A DNA stretch of 64,000 nt. Source: Nocardioides albertanoniae. GTDB taxonomy: Bacteria > Actinomycetota > Actinomycetes > Propionibacteriales > Nocardioidaceae. The notes under the pieces were generated by a model. It was not told the origin of the DNA, ran no database searches, and saw only the letters and a list, made by a program, of their open reading frames with translations. Both the position numbers and the translations under genes were made by a program. Positions 52,802-61,320 of the stretch are shown here, one piece after another. The DNA lies in contig NZ_VFOV01000001.1 in the NCBI RefSeq assembly GCF_006716315.1, positions 3,302,501 to 3,366,500 on the forward strand. The letters run 5' to 3'. The first letter of the stretch is position 1. Each line of letters opens with the position of its first letter.

Positions 52802-53239
52802 GTGACCAGCACACGTGCCCTGCCGAGGCTCTCGAGGCGTGCCGCCCTGGGTCTTGCCGCGGTCACGCCGCTGACCGCCTCGGCGTGTTCGGCCGCGAAG
52901 GTGCTGGATCCTGTCAAAGCACCCCCGCCGAGCACTCCCCCGGCGCCCGTGAACCCGGACCAGAGTGTGATCGACAGCACGGTCGCGGCGATCCTCGGCG
53001 CCGACAAGGGCGCCCCGGAGGCCTTCGTCCGGCTCCATCGGGTGCACATCGAGGCGCTGGGCCCCTCCAAGGACGTTGCCGCGGCCGGCTCGAACCGACG
53101 GTGGCAGGATCGTCAGGTCGCGCTGGTCGCCACGCTGACCGCCGCTGCCGGGCGAGCTGCCGACCCGAAGCTGATCACGCTCCTGGCCTCGGCCGCCGCC
53201 GCACAGCAGCAGGTGCTGCACGGGCGGGGGCTGGTGTGA
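52802..53239 (+). CDS. Small Tat-type lipoprotein, unknown function
   Basis: The 145 residues begin VTSTRALPRLSRRAALGLAA, a twin-arginine signal, and continue to a lipobox-like LTASAC. The mature part has a Pro-rich linker and two long helices ([40 protein letters not shown]). The gene is divergent from rimP and overlaps the DUF4439 gene by 4 nt. In relatives a similar pair is found here; together they may form a two-part ferritin-like four-helix module, but no metal motif is evident in this half. Confidence 0.7.
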   Translation: MTSTRALPRLSRRAALGLAAVTPLTASACSAAKVLDPVKAPPPSTPPAPVNPDQSVIDSTVAAILGADKGAPEAFVRLHRVHIEALGPSKDVAAAGSNRRWQDRQVALVATLTAAAGRAADPKLITLLASAAAAQQQVLHGRGLV

Positions 53240-53697
53240 CGGGGCCGGAGATGACCGGAGCCGACGCGAAGACGGGCGACTCGGCCGAGACCGAGGCCGT
53301 GCAGGCCGCGCTCGCGGTCGAGCACTCCGCGATCTACGTCCTGGGCGCCCTGGGCGGGCGCACGTCCTCCTCGCGGGAGCCGGAGCTGGCGGCGGCTCTC
53401 GAAGCGGCGTACGACGCCCATGTCGACGCCCGCGAGGCGCTGGCCGCGCACGTGGTGGCCGTCGGGATCGAGCCGGTGGCTCCCTCGGCCGTCTACGACC
53501 TGCCGCCCGGGATCGAGTCGGCGGCGGGAGTGCGGGCGGCCGCTCTGCGCATCGAGCGGGACGCCGCCGCGACCTATCTCTCGCTGACGCCCAAGGCGAG
53601 CGGCCGCGACCGTACGCTGCTCGTGCAGCTGCTGTGCCGGGCGGCCGCGCGGCAGCTCGACCTCGGCGCGAAGCCGACCGCGTTCCCCGGCACCTGA
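53236..53697 (+). CDS. DUF4439 (ferritin-like) protein
   Basis: The 153 residues read QAALAVEHSAIYVLGALGGR, AYDAHVDAREALAAHVVAVG, AAALRIERDAAATYLSLTPK and LLCRAAARQLDLG. They contain four helices with Glu/His pairs (EHSAIY, DAHVDARE, IERDAA) arranged as in ferritin-like proteins. DUF4439 is the matching family. GTG 53236 overlaps the lipoprotein stop. The metal-binding role is inferred from the fold only. Transcription probably ends at the nested hairpin 34 nt downstream. Confidence 0.8.
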   Translation: MTGPEMTGADAKTGDSAETEAVQAALAVEHSAIYVLGALGGRTSSSREPELAAALEAAYDAHVDAREALAAHVVAVGIEPVAPSAVYDLPPGIESAAGVRAAALRIERDAAATYLSLTPKASGRDRTLLVQLLCRAAARQLDLGAKPTAFPGT

Positions 53698-53730
53698 CCG
53701 ACCCGGCGATGACGCGCCGGAAAACCGAGA

Positions 53731-53798
53731 TGGCCCGCGAACCGTCCGGCGCGGGAGACTCCCGAGATGTCTCCCGAGACCGGGCGGCTCGCGGGCCA
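53731..53798. terminator. Nested inverted repeats after the DUF4439 gene
   Basis: TGGCCCGCGA / TCGCGGGCCA (53731-53740, 53789-53798) encloses GGGAGAC / GTCTCCC (53753-53759, 53769-53775), a double hairpin between convergent genes. Confidence 0.65.
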
Positions 53799-53849
53799 GG
53801 TTGGGCCTGGACACGAGGCCTGAGAAGCGACCCGAAGGCCGAACCTCTC

Positions 53850-53917
53850 TTGCAGAAGTATGCAATCCCCGCTCAGGATGGCCCAGACCCGCATATGCGC
53901 ATTGCAAGAACTTGCAA
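53850..53917. promoter_or_regulatory. Cluster of TTGCA dyads between convergent genes
   Basis: TTGCA-GAAGTA-TGCAA (53850-53865), overlapping palindromes GCATATGC and ATGCGCAT (53891-53902), and TTGCAAG-AA-CTTGCAA (53902-53917) crowd into 68 bp. This is less GC-rich than the surroundings. No gene start is adjacent, so their purpose is unclear. Confidence 0.4.
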
Positions 53918-53929
53918 CTTTTAGCGCCG

Positions 53930-54634
53930 TCATTCCCAGGAGCGAACCATCTGGTGTATGTCGCTCAACTGCTGCGCCACCGCGTCCGGCGAGCCGTCGG
54001 TGTGGCCGAGCTGGTTGCTCGGGATGTTGCTGTGCGGGATGTGGATCGCCCGCATCCCTGCTTTCTGAGCACCGTACACATCATCGAAGAGCCTGTCGCC
54101 CACGTAGACACATCGAGATGGATCCGAGACCTTCACCGCATCCATCGCCGCCCGGAACGCCTGCTCGGACGGCTTCGTCCACGGCACCTCCGAGGTGTAG
54201 ACGTCGCCGTCGATGAGGTCGAGCACCCCGTCGCGCTCGAAGAACCCCCGGTGCCACTCCCGCGGCCAGATCGTGTTCGACAGCACCCCGACGCGTACGC
54301 CATCGGCGCGGAGCGCCTCCCACAGCGGGCCGACCTCGGGGTCGGTGAGGGTGTGCGGCTCCCAGAAGGCGTAGTAGGCATCGAGCAGGTCCGGGTCGTG
54401 CTCGAGGCCGGCCTCGGTGAAGAGGTCGCCGATGCCGGCGCTGCGCTGGTGGTCCCTGCTCCTGCACCAGATCGCGTCGCTGGCCTGGTGGAGCTTGGTC
54501 GCGTTGACCGGGTGGTCGCCGTCGCAGGCGCCTCTGACCGCCTGGGCGAGCGCCAGCGACTCCTCGTGGAAGTCGATGTCGTGCCACTTCGTCAGTGTGC
54601 CGCCCCAGTCGAAGATCACCGCGTCGATCGCCAT
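53930..54634 (-). CDS. HAD-superfamily hydrolase
   Basis: This 234-residue hydrolase carries IFDWGGTLTKW (motif I with Asp nucleophile), GVLSNTIWP (motif II), WTKPSEQAF (motif III Lys) and VYVGDRLFDDVYGA (motif IV). A helical cap lies between I and II. It resembles haloacid-dehalogenase/phosphoglycolate-phosphatase-like enzymes, and the substrate is unknown. A TAGGGT box that includes the CoA-transferase TAG stop lies 6 nt before its ATG, so it may have its own promoter. Confidence 0.88.
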   Translation of the reverse strand: MAIDAVIFDWGGTLTKWHDIDFHEESLALAQAVRGACDGDHPVNATKLHQASDAIWCRSRDHQRSAGIGDLFTEAGLEHDPDLLDAYYAFWEPHTLTDPEVGPLWEALRADGVRVGVLSNTIWPREWHRGFFERDGVLDLIDGDVYTSEVPWTKPSEQAFRAAMDAVKVSDPSRCVYVGDRLFDDVYGAQKAGMRAIHIPHSNIPSNQLGHTDGSPDAVAQQLSDIHQMVRSWE

Positions 54635-54640
54635 GCCTCG

Positions 54641-54646
54641 ACCCTA
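54641..54646 (-). promoter_or_regulatory. Candidate -10 box of the HAD gene at the CoA-transferase stop
   Basis: TAGGGT, 6 nt before the ATG at 54634, shares its TAG with the stop codon of the upstream gene. Confidence 0.4.
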
Positions 54647-55888
54647 CCGACGCTCCGCCTGCGGTGCGACGAGAGCGGCGAGCTCGTCGCGGTGGTCGGG
54701 ATGGGCGCAACGGTCGATGATCTGCCGCGACCGGGCGGCTGGTGAGAGGCCGCGCAGATCGGCCACGCCCTGCTCGGTGACGATCACGTGCACGTCGTGA
54801 CCGGCGTGGTCGACGTGGCTGACGAACGGCACGATGCGCGAGGGGGCGCCGGCCTCGGCGCTCGAGGCCGAGACGAAGATGTTGAGGTGGGCGTTGCGGG
54901 CGAAGTCGGTCGCGCCGCCGAGGGCGTTCACGTTGCCGTGGATGTCGGCCTGTGCCATCGAGTCGATCGTGATGAGACCGAGCCGTCGGATCACCTCCGG
55001 GTGGGTGGCGATCTCCTGCGAGCGCAGCAGCACGCGGCCCTTGTAGTGGTGGACGTCGTCGTTGAGCCTGCGGGCGCCGGCCTCGGAGAGTCCGAAGGAG
55101 GTGGCCGAGACCCCGATCAGCTTTCCGGCGTCGAGCAGGTCGAGAAGGCTGTCGCGCACGGTCTCGGTGTAAGCCGTCAGGTGCTCGAACTCGGCCTCGC
55201 GCAACCCGGCGAGCACCGCGTCGGCCACCGCTCCGACGCCGGCGTGCAGCGGCAGCAGACCGCTGTGCAGGCGGTCGTGGCGCACCTCGTGGCGGAGGAA
55301 GTCGACGACGAGATCGGCGATCGCACGATGGGTCTCGTCGATCGGGCTCGGCACCGCACCGACGTCCGGTCGGTCGGTCTCGACGACGGCTGCGACCTTG
55401 TCGGGGTCGACGAGCAGGTAGGGGTCGCCGATGCGCTGCATCGGCGTCGTCAGCTGCATCGGGGCCCGCAGCGGAGCCGTCCGAGCCCCGTGGTGCACGT
55501 CGTGGAATCCCTCGAAGCCGTCGGGCTGCCAGCTGTTGACCTCCACGATCACCTTGCCGGCGGCCTCGAGCCAGGTCTGGCTGTTGCCGACGCTGCTGCC
55601 CGGCACGAGCAGCCCGTCGGGCAGGATCGCGGCCACCTCGACCACCGCGACATCGAGGTCGCCGTAGAAGCCGGAGGTCACATGCTGCGCGACCCGCGAA
55701 TGACGTACGTCGACCCCGTCGGGCCACTCCCGGAACAAGCCGAGCGCCTCCGGAACGGCCTTGGGACGGCCGGCTCCGACGAGCCCCGACATCGCCACCG
55801 TCTGCCCCGGGCCGATCTGCCGGGCCGCCTCGGCGGCACTCATCACGCGGCCGGCGAGCGTACGGTCAAGAATCCTGTCCCCCGTCAT
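54644..55888 (-). CDS. Acetyl-CoA hydrolase/CoA-transferase family protein with altered active site
   Basis: The 414 residues match the AarC/YgfH/Cat1 family over GDLDVAVVEVAAILPDGLLV, PLHAGVGAVADAVL, QEIATHPEVIRRLGLITIDS and VPFVSHVDHAGHDVHVIVTE. In family members I recall, the active-site segment reads E-A/V-D-I-Y/F-G-N-V-N-S. Here it is MAQADIHGNVNA with Gln313 where the catalytic Glu is expected. The protein is also shorter than the usual 500 residues. It may be a hydrolase-like or inactive homolog. It lies between proS and the HAD gene on the same strand. Confidence 0.8.
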   Translation of the reverse strand: MTGDRILDRTLAGRVMSAAEAARQIGPGQTVAMSGLVGAGRPKAVPEALGLFREWPDGVDVRHSRVAQHVTSGFYGDLDVAVVEVAAILPDGLLVPGSSVGNSQTWLEAAGKVIVEVNSWQPDGFEGFHDVHHGARTAPLRAPMQLTTPMQRIGDPYLLVDPDKVAAVVETDRPDVGAVPSPIDETHRAIADLVVDFLRHEVRHDRLHSGLLPLHAGVGAVADAVLAGLREAEFEHLTAYTETVRDSLLDLLDAGKLIGVSATSFGLSEAGARRLNDDVHHYKGRVLLRSQEIATHPEVIRRLGLITIDSMAQADIHGNVNALGGATDFARNAHLNIFVSASSAEAGAPSRIVPFVSHVDHAGHDVHVIVTEQGVADLRGLSPAARSRQIIDRCAHPDHRDELAALVAPQAERR

Positions 55889-55950
55889 GGGGACGATCTT
55901 GCCTCACTCTCGAGCGCCGGATCCGCAGAACGCGGACTCGGCGCTCGAGC

Positions 55951-57711
55951 TCAGCCGCTGACGACCTGCGTGAGGTGGGCGACGGCGTCGGCGAGAGCGA
56001 TCTCGCTCTTCTCGCCGCTGCGACGGTCCTTGACCTCGATGTTGCCGTCGGCCAGGCCCCTGCCGACCGTGACGATCGTCGGCACACCGATGAGCTCGGC
56101 GTCCTTGAACTTCACGCCGGGCGAGACCTTCGGACGGTCGTCGTAGAGCACGTCGATGCCGGCGGCCTCCAGCTCTCCGGCGAGCTTCTCGGCAGCCTCG
56201 AAGATCGCGGCGTCCTTGCCGGTGGCGACCAGGTGCAGGTCGTACGGAGCGACGTTGCGGGGCCACGCCAGGCCGATGTCGTCGAGGGTGCCCTCGGCGA
56301 CCGCGGCCACGGCACGGGTGACGCCGACGCCGTAGGAGCCCATCGTGACGGTGACGAGCTTGCCGTTCTCGTCGAGCACCTGCAGGCCGAGCGCCTCGGC
56401 GTACTTGCGACCGAGCTGGAAGACGTGGCCCATCTCGATGCCACGAGCCAGGGTGAGCGGACCGGAGCCGTCGGGGGCCTCGTCGCCCTCGCGCACCTCC
56501 GCGGCCTCGATGGTGCCGTCGGGGGTGAAGTCACGACCCGCGACGAGGTCGACGACGTGCTTGCCCTCGGCGTTGGCGCCGGTGACCCAGCGGGTGCCGG
56601 TGACCACGCGCGGGTCGACGAGGTAGCGGATGCCGGAGGCGGACTCCTCCCCCAGCACCTCCGGGCCGATGTAGCCCTTGACCAGCTCGGGGTGCTTCTT
56701 GAGCTCGACGTCGTCCATGGGCTCGACCTCGATCGGCTCGAGCTGGCCCTCGAGGCGCTTGATGTCGACGTCGCGGTCGCCGGGCAGGCCGATCGCGAGG
56801 GGCTCGGTGGTGCCGTCGGGGTGGCGCAGCGTCACCAGCACGTTCTTGAGCGTGTCGGCCGCCGTCCAGGGGCGGTCCGAGCGCGCGAAGGCCTCGTTGA
56901 GGTGGTTGATGAGCGACTCGATCGTCGGCGTTCCGGGCGTGTCCTCGACGTGGGCGGCGGGCGCATCGTCGTCAGCCAGCGCCTCGGGCACCAGCGTGGT
57001 GACCGCCTCGACGTTGGCGGCGTAGCCACCGGGCGAGCGGACGAAGGTGTCCTCACCTGCCGCGGAGACGGCCAGGAACTCCTCCGAGGCCGAGCCGCCC
57101 ATCGCGCCGGAGGTCGCCTTGACGATGACGTACTCGAAACCGAGACGGTCGAAGATGCGTACGTAGGCGTCGCGGTGCTTGCGGTAGGACTCCTCGAGAC
57201 CGGCGTCGTCGACGTCGAAGGAGTAGGAGTCCTTCATCTTGAACTCGCGGCCGCGGAGGATGCCCGCGCGAGGACGCGCCTCGTCGCGGTACTTGTTCTG
57301 GATCTGGTAGAGCGAGAGCGGCAGGTCCTTGTAGGAGCCGTACATGTCCTTGACCAGGAGCGTGAACATCTCCTCGTGGGTCGGCCCGAGGAGCATGTCG
57401 GCGTCCTTGCGGTCCTTGATGCGGAAGAGGCTCTCGCCGTACTCGGTCCAGCGGTTGCTGATCTCGTAGGGCTCGCGGGGCAGCAGCACCGGGAAGGCGA
57501 CCTCCTGCGAGCCGATCGCGGCCATCTCCTCGCGGACGATGCCCTCGACCTTCGCCAGCACGCGCAGACCCAGCGGCAGCCAGGTGTAGATCCCCGGAGC
57601 GGCGCGGCGGATGTAGCCGGCACGGACAAGCAGCTTGTGGCTCGCGACCTCGGCCTCGGCGGGATCCTCACGCAGAGTCCGCACGAACAGGGTCGACATA
57701 CGGGCGATCAT
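55951..57711 (-). CDS. proS: Prolyl-tRNA synthetase, bacterial type
   Basis: This 586-residue class II synthetase charges tRNA-Pro. It reads [20 protein letters not shown]. Motif 1 is in the [20 protein letters not shown] region, and motif 2 ([25 protein letters not shown]) and motif 3 ([16 protein letters not shown]) are complete. The INS editing domain (about 220-400) is present, and an anticodon-binding domain ends the chain. The protein has the long bacterial architecture. ATG 57711 or the Met four codons later may be used. Confidence 0.96.
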   Translation of the reverse strand: MIARMSTLFVRTLREDPAEAEVASHKLLVRAGYIRRAAPGIYTWLPLGLRVLAKVEGIVREEMAAIGSQEVAFPVLLPREPYEISNRWTEYGESLFRIKDRKDADMLLGPTHEEMFTLLVKDMYGSYKDLPLSLYQIQNKYRDEARPRAGILRGREFKMKDSYSFDVDDAGLEESYRKHRDAYVRIFDRLGFEYVIVKATSGAMGGSASEEFLAVSAAGEDTFVRSPGGYAANVEAVTTLVPEALADDDAPAAHVEDTPGTPTIESLINHLNEAFARSDRPWTAADTLKNVLVTLRHPDGTTEPLAIGLPGDRDVDIKRLEGQLEPIEVEPMDDVELKKHPELVKGYIGPEVLGEESASGIRYLVDPRVVTGTRWVTGANAEGKHVVDLVAGRDFTPDGTIEAAEVREGDEAPDGSGPLTLARGIEMGHVFQLGRKYAEALGLQVLDENGKLVTVTMGSYGVGVTRAVAAVAEGTLDDIGLAWPRNVAPYDLHLVATGKDAAIFEAAEKLAGELEAAGIDVLYDDRPKVSPGVKFKDAELIGVPTIVTVGRGLADGNIEVKDRRSGEKSEIALADAVAHLTQVVSG

Positions 57712-57802
57712 GCGCCACAGCGTACGGCGAGCCTGACCGCTCCCGCGAACCGGTTGCTATTGGCGTTGCAACCTCAGCAGCGCCCGGCGCATCTTTACCT
57801 TC

Positions 57803-58807
57803 ATGAGAGGTATCCGAATCCCGGCACTGGCCACGGCCATCCTTGCTGCTCTCATGCTCCCGGTCTCACTGATGACACCGGCTTCTGCGGCGGCTCCGAC
57901 CGTCGACGTACGCCCACTTCCGCTCCCGGTCGGCGAACGACCGACGGTCCCCTACCTGGACCGCGCCACCGACGACTCGCTCTCCGTCGTCGACCCGGAC
58001 ACCGGCACGACGACGCCCGTCGAGTACGTCGGCGACCCGGGCGACTCGTTCAAGCTCCTGGGCCGCTCGGGGAGCGGCTTCGTCCTGCGCGGGTCGAACC
58101 GCAACATCGACGACATCGTCCGGGTGCGGCCTGGCACGCCTCAGCGGCTCCTCGCCAGCCTGCACTACTCGAGCAAGGCTCGACTGTCGTCCGACGGCCG
58201 CTACCTGCTCGACACCATCCCTCTGGCCGGCGGCGGCATCCGGGTGCAGGTCCGCAGCGCCACCACCGGCGCCGGCGTCGCCCAGCACACCTTCAAGGCG
58301 ACGACGAGACCCGACCCGATCGACGTCAAGGGCACCGTGGTGCTCGTGGGCGGGTTCAACGCTCCGCGCACCATGGTGTGGGACTGGAACACCGGCACGA
58401 TCGAGACGATCGCCACCCGGGCCGCCTATGCGGGCAGCTACGCCACCGACCGGCTGGCTACCTACACGATGGATCCCTCCGATCCGGACGCCTGCACGGT
58501 GGTCTCCACCATCAGTGCTCCCCGCACCCAGCTCTGGCGCGGGTGCATCGAGGCGGTCGCGTCGTTCGCGCCCGACGGGGCCAGGTTCGCCACGAACGCG
58601 ATCGCGCACCAGAACCACGCCGACGTGGTGCGTCGTCGCAGCCTGCACGGCACTCTGCTGACCACCTACACCAACCCCGACGGGCTGCGGACGCATGCCT
58701 GGGAGACCAGCACCCGCATCCTGATGAGCTCCGCCAGCACCCATGAGATCTGGCTGGTGCGCTGCGAGGTCGCCGACTGCGAGCGAGCCTGGAGGGCCTA
58801 CGACTGA
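57803..58807 (+). CDS. Secreted beta-propeller-like protein
   Basis: This 334-residue protein begins with a signal peptide (RIPALATAILAALMLPVSLM, cleaved after ASA). The mature protein has repeated beta-strand blocks with DPDTGTTTPVEYVGDPG, LSSDGRYLL, VRSATTGAGV and WDWNTGTIETI spaced about 45 residues, suggesting a WD40- or TolB-like propeller. Two Cys pairs near the end (CTVV...CIEA; CEVADCE) may be disulfides. No enzymatic motif was found. A GGTTGC/GCAACC dyad (57752-57773) lies upstream. Family not recognised. Confidence 0.7.
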   Translation: MRGIRIPALATAILAALMLPVSLMTPASAAAPTVDVRPLPLPVGERPTVPYLDRATDDSLSVVDPDTGTTTPVEYVGDPGDSFKLLGRSGSGFVLRGSNRNIDDIVRVRPGTPQRLLASLHYSSKARLSSDGRYLLDTIPLAGGGIRVQVRSATTGAGVAQHTFKATTRPDPIDVKGTVVLVGGFNAPRTMVWDWNTGTIETIATRAAYAGSYATDRLATYTMDPSDPDACTVVSTISAPRTQLWRGCIEAVASFAPDGARFATNAIAHQNHADVVRRRSLHGTLLTTYTNPDGLRTHAWETSTRILMSSASTHEIWLVRCEVADCERAWRAYD

Positions 58808-58810
58808 GGC

Positions 58811-59656
58811 TCAGAACATGATCGTGGAGAAGCGGGCCGTCTCGAGGAAGCCGGCCCGCTCGTAGGCGCGGCGCGCGGGAGCGTTCCAGTCGTTGACGTA
58901 GAGGGAGACGCGGGGTGCGATGTCGTTGCGGATGATGTCGCACACCGCAGCCATGCCGCGGGCGGCGAGGCCCTCTCCGCGCCGGTGCTCGGGCACCCAG
59001 ACGCCCTGCACCTGGGCAGCGGTGGGCGTCGCGCAGGCGACCTCGGCCTTGAAGACGACCTCGCCGTCCTCGATGCGCGCGAACGACCATCCTCGCGAGA
59101 TCAGCTGGAGCACCCGGGCCCGGTAGAGGTCGCGGCCGCCGCCGGTCTCGGGTGAGATCCCGACCTCCTCGGTGTACATGGCCACGCAGGCCGGGTAGAG
59201 GATCTCCATATCGGCGCGGGTGGTGCGGCGTACGAACGGGTCCGGATCGACGAGGCTCTGCAGCTGCTGCTCGAGATGGGGCTGCTCCCAGCGCTCCTCG
59301 CGCGGGGTGCCCCAGGTGTCGCCGATCGTCTCCCACAACGGCCGCACCGCCGGCTGCTTCCCGACGAGCGTCGACACGGTTCGTACGCGGTCGCGGGCCC
59401 GCTCGCCGAAGGCGCGGGCGTCGTCCTCGCCGGCCTCGATGGGCACCAGGTTGGCGCCGACGTGACAGGCCGCGACGAGGTCGCCACCGTCCCAGCGCCC
59501 CCAGATCTCACCGCCGAGCCAGCGCGGCTCGAGATTGGTGGTGCGCGCGCGGTATTCGGCGAAGACGTTGACCACCGGATCCCGGGCGGTCAGGTCGAGG
59601 AACGCACCGAGATCGCCCGCATTCAACGGGCGGATCCCCTGGCGCGTGGTGAGCAT
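58811..59656 (-). CDS. DUF4081-GNAT acetyltransferase
   Basis: This 281-residue protein has an N-terminal DUF4081 domain (IRPLNAGDLGAFLDLTARDP, ACHVGANLVPIEAG). A C-terminal GNAT domain carries the acetyl-CoA loop VWVPEHRRGEGLAARGMAAV and the LYVNDWNAPARRAYERAGFL end motif. It corresponds to the M. tuberculosis Rv2867c type, usually encoded near ispG and rip1, but here placed near proS. Its acceptor is unknown. TAGGCT lies 7 nt before the ATG. Confidence 0.88.
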   Translation of the reverse strand: MLTTRQGIRPLNAGDLGAFLDLTARDPVVNVFAEYRARTTNLEPRWLGGEIWGRWDGGDLVAACHVGANLVPIEAGEDDARAFGERARDRVRTVSTLVGKQPAVRPLWETIGDTWGTPREERWEQPHLEQQLQSLVDPDPFVRRTTRADMEILYPACVAMYTEEVGISPETGGGRDLYRARVLQLISRGWSFARIEDGEVVFKAEVACATPTAAQVQGVWVPEHRRGEGLAARGMAAVCDIIRNDIAPRVSLYVNDWNAPARRAYERAGFLETARFSTIMF

Positions 59657-59663
59657 GTCATCG

Positions 59664-59669
59664 AGCCTA
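59664..59669 (-). promoter_or_regulatory. Candidate -10 box of the GNAT gene
   Basis: TAGGCT ends 7 nt before ATG 59656 on the minus strand; no Shine-Dalgarno sequence is present. Confidence 0.4.
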
Positions 59670-59735
59670 GAGCCAATCCGGTTGCAGGTCGCCGAGCGGC
59701 TCGCGGTTCGGTTGCCTGCACCCCTCCAGGCCCGG

Positions 59736-60395
59736 CTACGCGAACGCGCGCTCGATGGTGTCCATCCGCTCGCGGATCGTCTTCAGGCGTACGTCGCGGC
59801 CCGCCTCGCCGGTGTCGCCCCAGACCGCGCGTCCGACCATCACACCGTCGGCTCCGAGCGCGCGGATGGTCGCCAGGCGGGCGCTGTAGTCGTCCCAGCG
59901 CATGCCGTCCGAGCGGGCGACCCAGCTGCCGGTGCCGAGGTCGGCACGCTCGATCGCGGCCAGGCCCTCGTCGTTGACCTTCAGCTTGAGCACGATGTCG
60001 CGGCGCCCGGACCGGACGGCGAGGGCGACCAGGTCGTCGAGGCATCGCGGAGTCGCGCAGTAGGGCTCGAGGAAGACCCGGTCATAGCCCCGGAGCCGCT
60101 CCAGGATGGCGTGAACCATCGGCACGCAGCCCCCGTCGTGGTCGTCGAACCCGACCTTCACCGCATCCGTGGACCTCTCCGGCACGACGAGGTCACCGAC
60201 GGTGTCGATGTCGGGCAGGCCCGCGCACGCGAGCTCGCGGCGTACGTCGCCGTGCCCCTGCACCGGGCGCACGACGATGCCCCAGCCGGGTGATTCGGCG
60301 ACCAGAGCGAGGATCTCGGGTCGGATGTCGGCAGAGTCGGGGGTGCGGAAGAGCGCGTCATCGGCATGGTCGATGGCAAGCCAGAGATTGGTCAC
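59736..60395 (-). CDS. TIM-barrel aldolase-like protein, short form
   Basis: The 219 residues start VTNLWLAIDHADDALFRTPD at GTG 60395. The middle contains DRVFLEPYCATPRCLDDLVA and RDIVLKLKVNDEGLAAIERA, with a possible Schiff-base Lys in VLKLKV. The end GADGVMVGRAVWGDTGEAGR resembles the phosphate-binding C-terminus of LacD/YihT-type class I aldolases. Those enzymes are about 290-330 residues, so roughly one quarter of a barrel is missing at the N-terminus. It may be a divergent sugar-phosphate aldolase. It follows the SDR gene after 155 bp. Confidence 0.55.
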   Translation of the reverse strand: MTNLWLAIDHADDALFRTPDSADIRPEILALVAESPGWGIVVRPVQGHGDVRRELACAGLPDIDTVGDLVVPERSTDAVKVGFDDHDGGCVPMVHAILERLRGYDRVFLEPYCATPRCLDDLVALAVRSGRRDIVLKLKVNDEGLAAIERADLGTGSWVARSDGMRWDDYSARLATIRALGADGVMVGRAVWGDTGEAGRDVRLKTIRERMDTIERAFA

Positions 60396-60488
60396 GGTTG
60401 TCGCCAGTCGGAGGAGGGACAGAGGCCTGTGGGGCCGGCTAGGCGAAGCGTAAGCAGCGCTGTCGCGCATCCGCAGCATTTCTGGCCG

Positions 60489-60540
60489 AGTCTTCGAGCC
60501 GAGTCTTCGGGTGGAATCTTCGATCGCAGTCTTCGAGCTC
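60489..60540. repeat. 13-bp direct repeats, four copies
   Basis: AGTCTTCG (AATCTTCG in the third copy) recurs at 60489, 60502, 60515 and 60528, exactly 13 bp apart, in the spacer between the SDR and aldolase-like genes. Confidence 0.6.
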
Positions 60541-60549
60541 GACTCTGCG

Positions 60550-61320
60550 TCAGTATTCGCCGCCGTCGGCGACGATGCACTGGCCGTTGATGGCACCGGA
60601 GACGTCCGAGGCGAGAAAGACGCAGACCTTGGCGACGGCGCTAGCGGTCACGAACCGGTGTCCGGGGATCCGTGCTGCCCGGTAGGAGATGTACTCGTCG
60701 ACCGTGACCCCGTCCTTGCGAGCGTGCTTGACGAAGACCTGCCGAGACGACTCGCTCCACATCGCCCCCGGGGCGACGACGTTGGCCCTGATGACCCCCT
60801 CGCCCTCCTGCGCGATGGCCTGGGCGAGCCCGGTCAGAGCATGCTTGGAGACGCCGTAGGCACCGCGCCGCGAGGGCGTGCGGATGCCGAAGACCGAGCT
60901 GATCAGCACGACGGCCCCCGACCCCGCGGCCCGCAGCTTCGGCAGCGCGAGCGAGGCGGAGCGCCACGCCGAGGTCAGGTTGACGTCGAGGGTCAGCTGC
61001 CACTCGGACTGGTCGATCTCGGCGACGGTGTCGGGGCTGGGGTTGATGCCTGAGCAGTTGATCAGCCCGGAGAGAGACTCGAACCCCGCCAACGTATCGC
61101 TCAGCGCGCCCAGCCCGTCTTCGGTGGTGAGGTCGGCCTCGACCCGGGCGACCGCGCCGGTCTCGTCGGCCAGGTAGGCCAGCTCGGTGGGGCGGCTGTA
61201 GGCGTGCAGGATCGCCGGGGTGCCCTCGGCTCGTAGCCGCCGTGCCACAGCGCTGCCGAGGTCGCCGGTCGCGCCGAGCACCAGCACGGGTGCCCGCTCA
61301 GGTTGAGTGCTGGTGCTCAT
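60550..61320 (-). CDS. Short-chain dehydrogenase/reductase
   Basis: This 256-residue Rossmann enzyme has the cofactor loop VLGATGDLGSAVARRL, the NAD(P)-site motif LINCSGINPSP in place of NNAG, the catalytic Ser in VLISSVFG and YGVSK as the catalytic Tyr/Lys. The C-terminal VASDVSG-type loop (ASDVSGAINGQCIVADGG) is classical. The substrate is unknown. Its first 23 nt overlap the end of the NACHT gene, so it is cotranscribed with it. Confidence 0.88.
   Translation of the reverse strand: MSTSTQPERAPVLVLGATGDLGSAVARRLRAEGTPAILHAYSRPTELAYLADETGAVARVEADLTTEDGLGALSDTLAGFESLSGLINCSGINPSPDTVAEIDQSEWQLTLDVNLTSAWRSASLALPKLRAAGSGAVVLISSVFGIRTPSRRGAYGVSKHALTGLAQAIAQEGEGVIRANVVAPGAMWSESSRQVFVKHARKDGVTVDEYISYRAARIPGHRFVTASAVAKVCVFLASDVSGAINGQCIVADGGEY

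Noticed and set aside
50198..53239. A 1013-codon open frame on the plus strand across rimP, nusA and the esterase
   Set aside because: Only its last 145 codons (from GTG 52802) resemble a protein with a signal peptide. The rest is the antisense shadow of three well-supported genes.
53634..53924. A 96-codon frame after the DUF4439 gene
   Set aside because: It starts inside DUF4439 in another frame, crosses a double hairpin and has no ribosome binding site.
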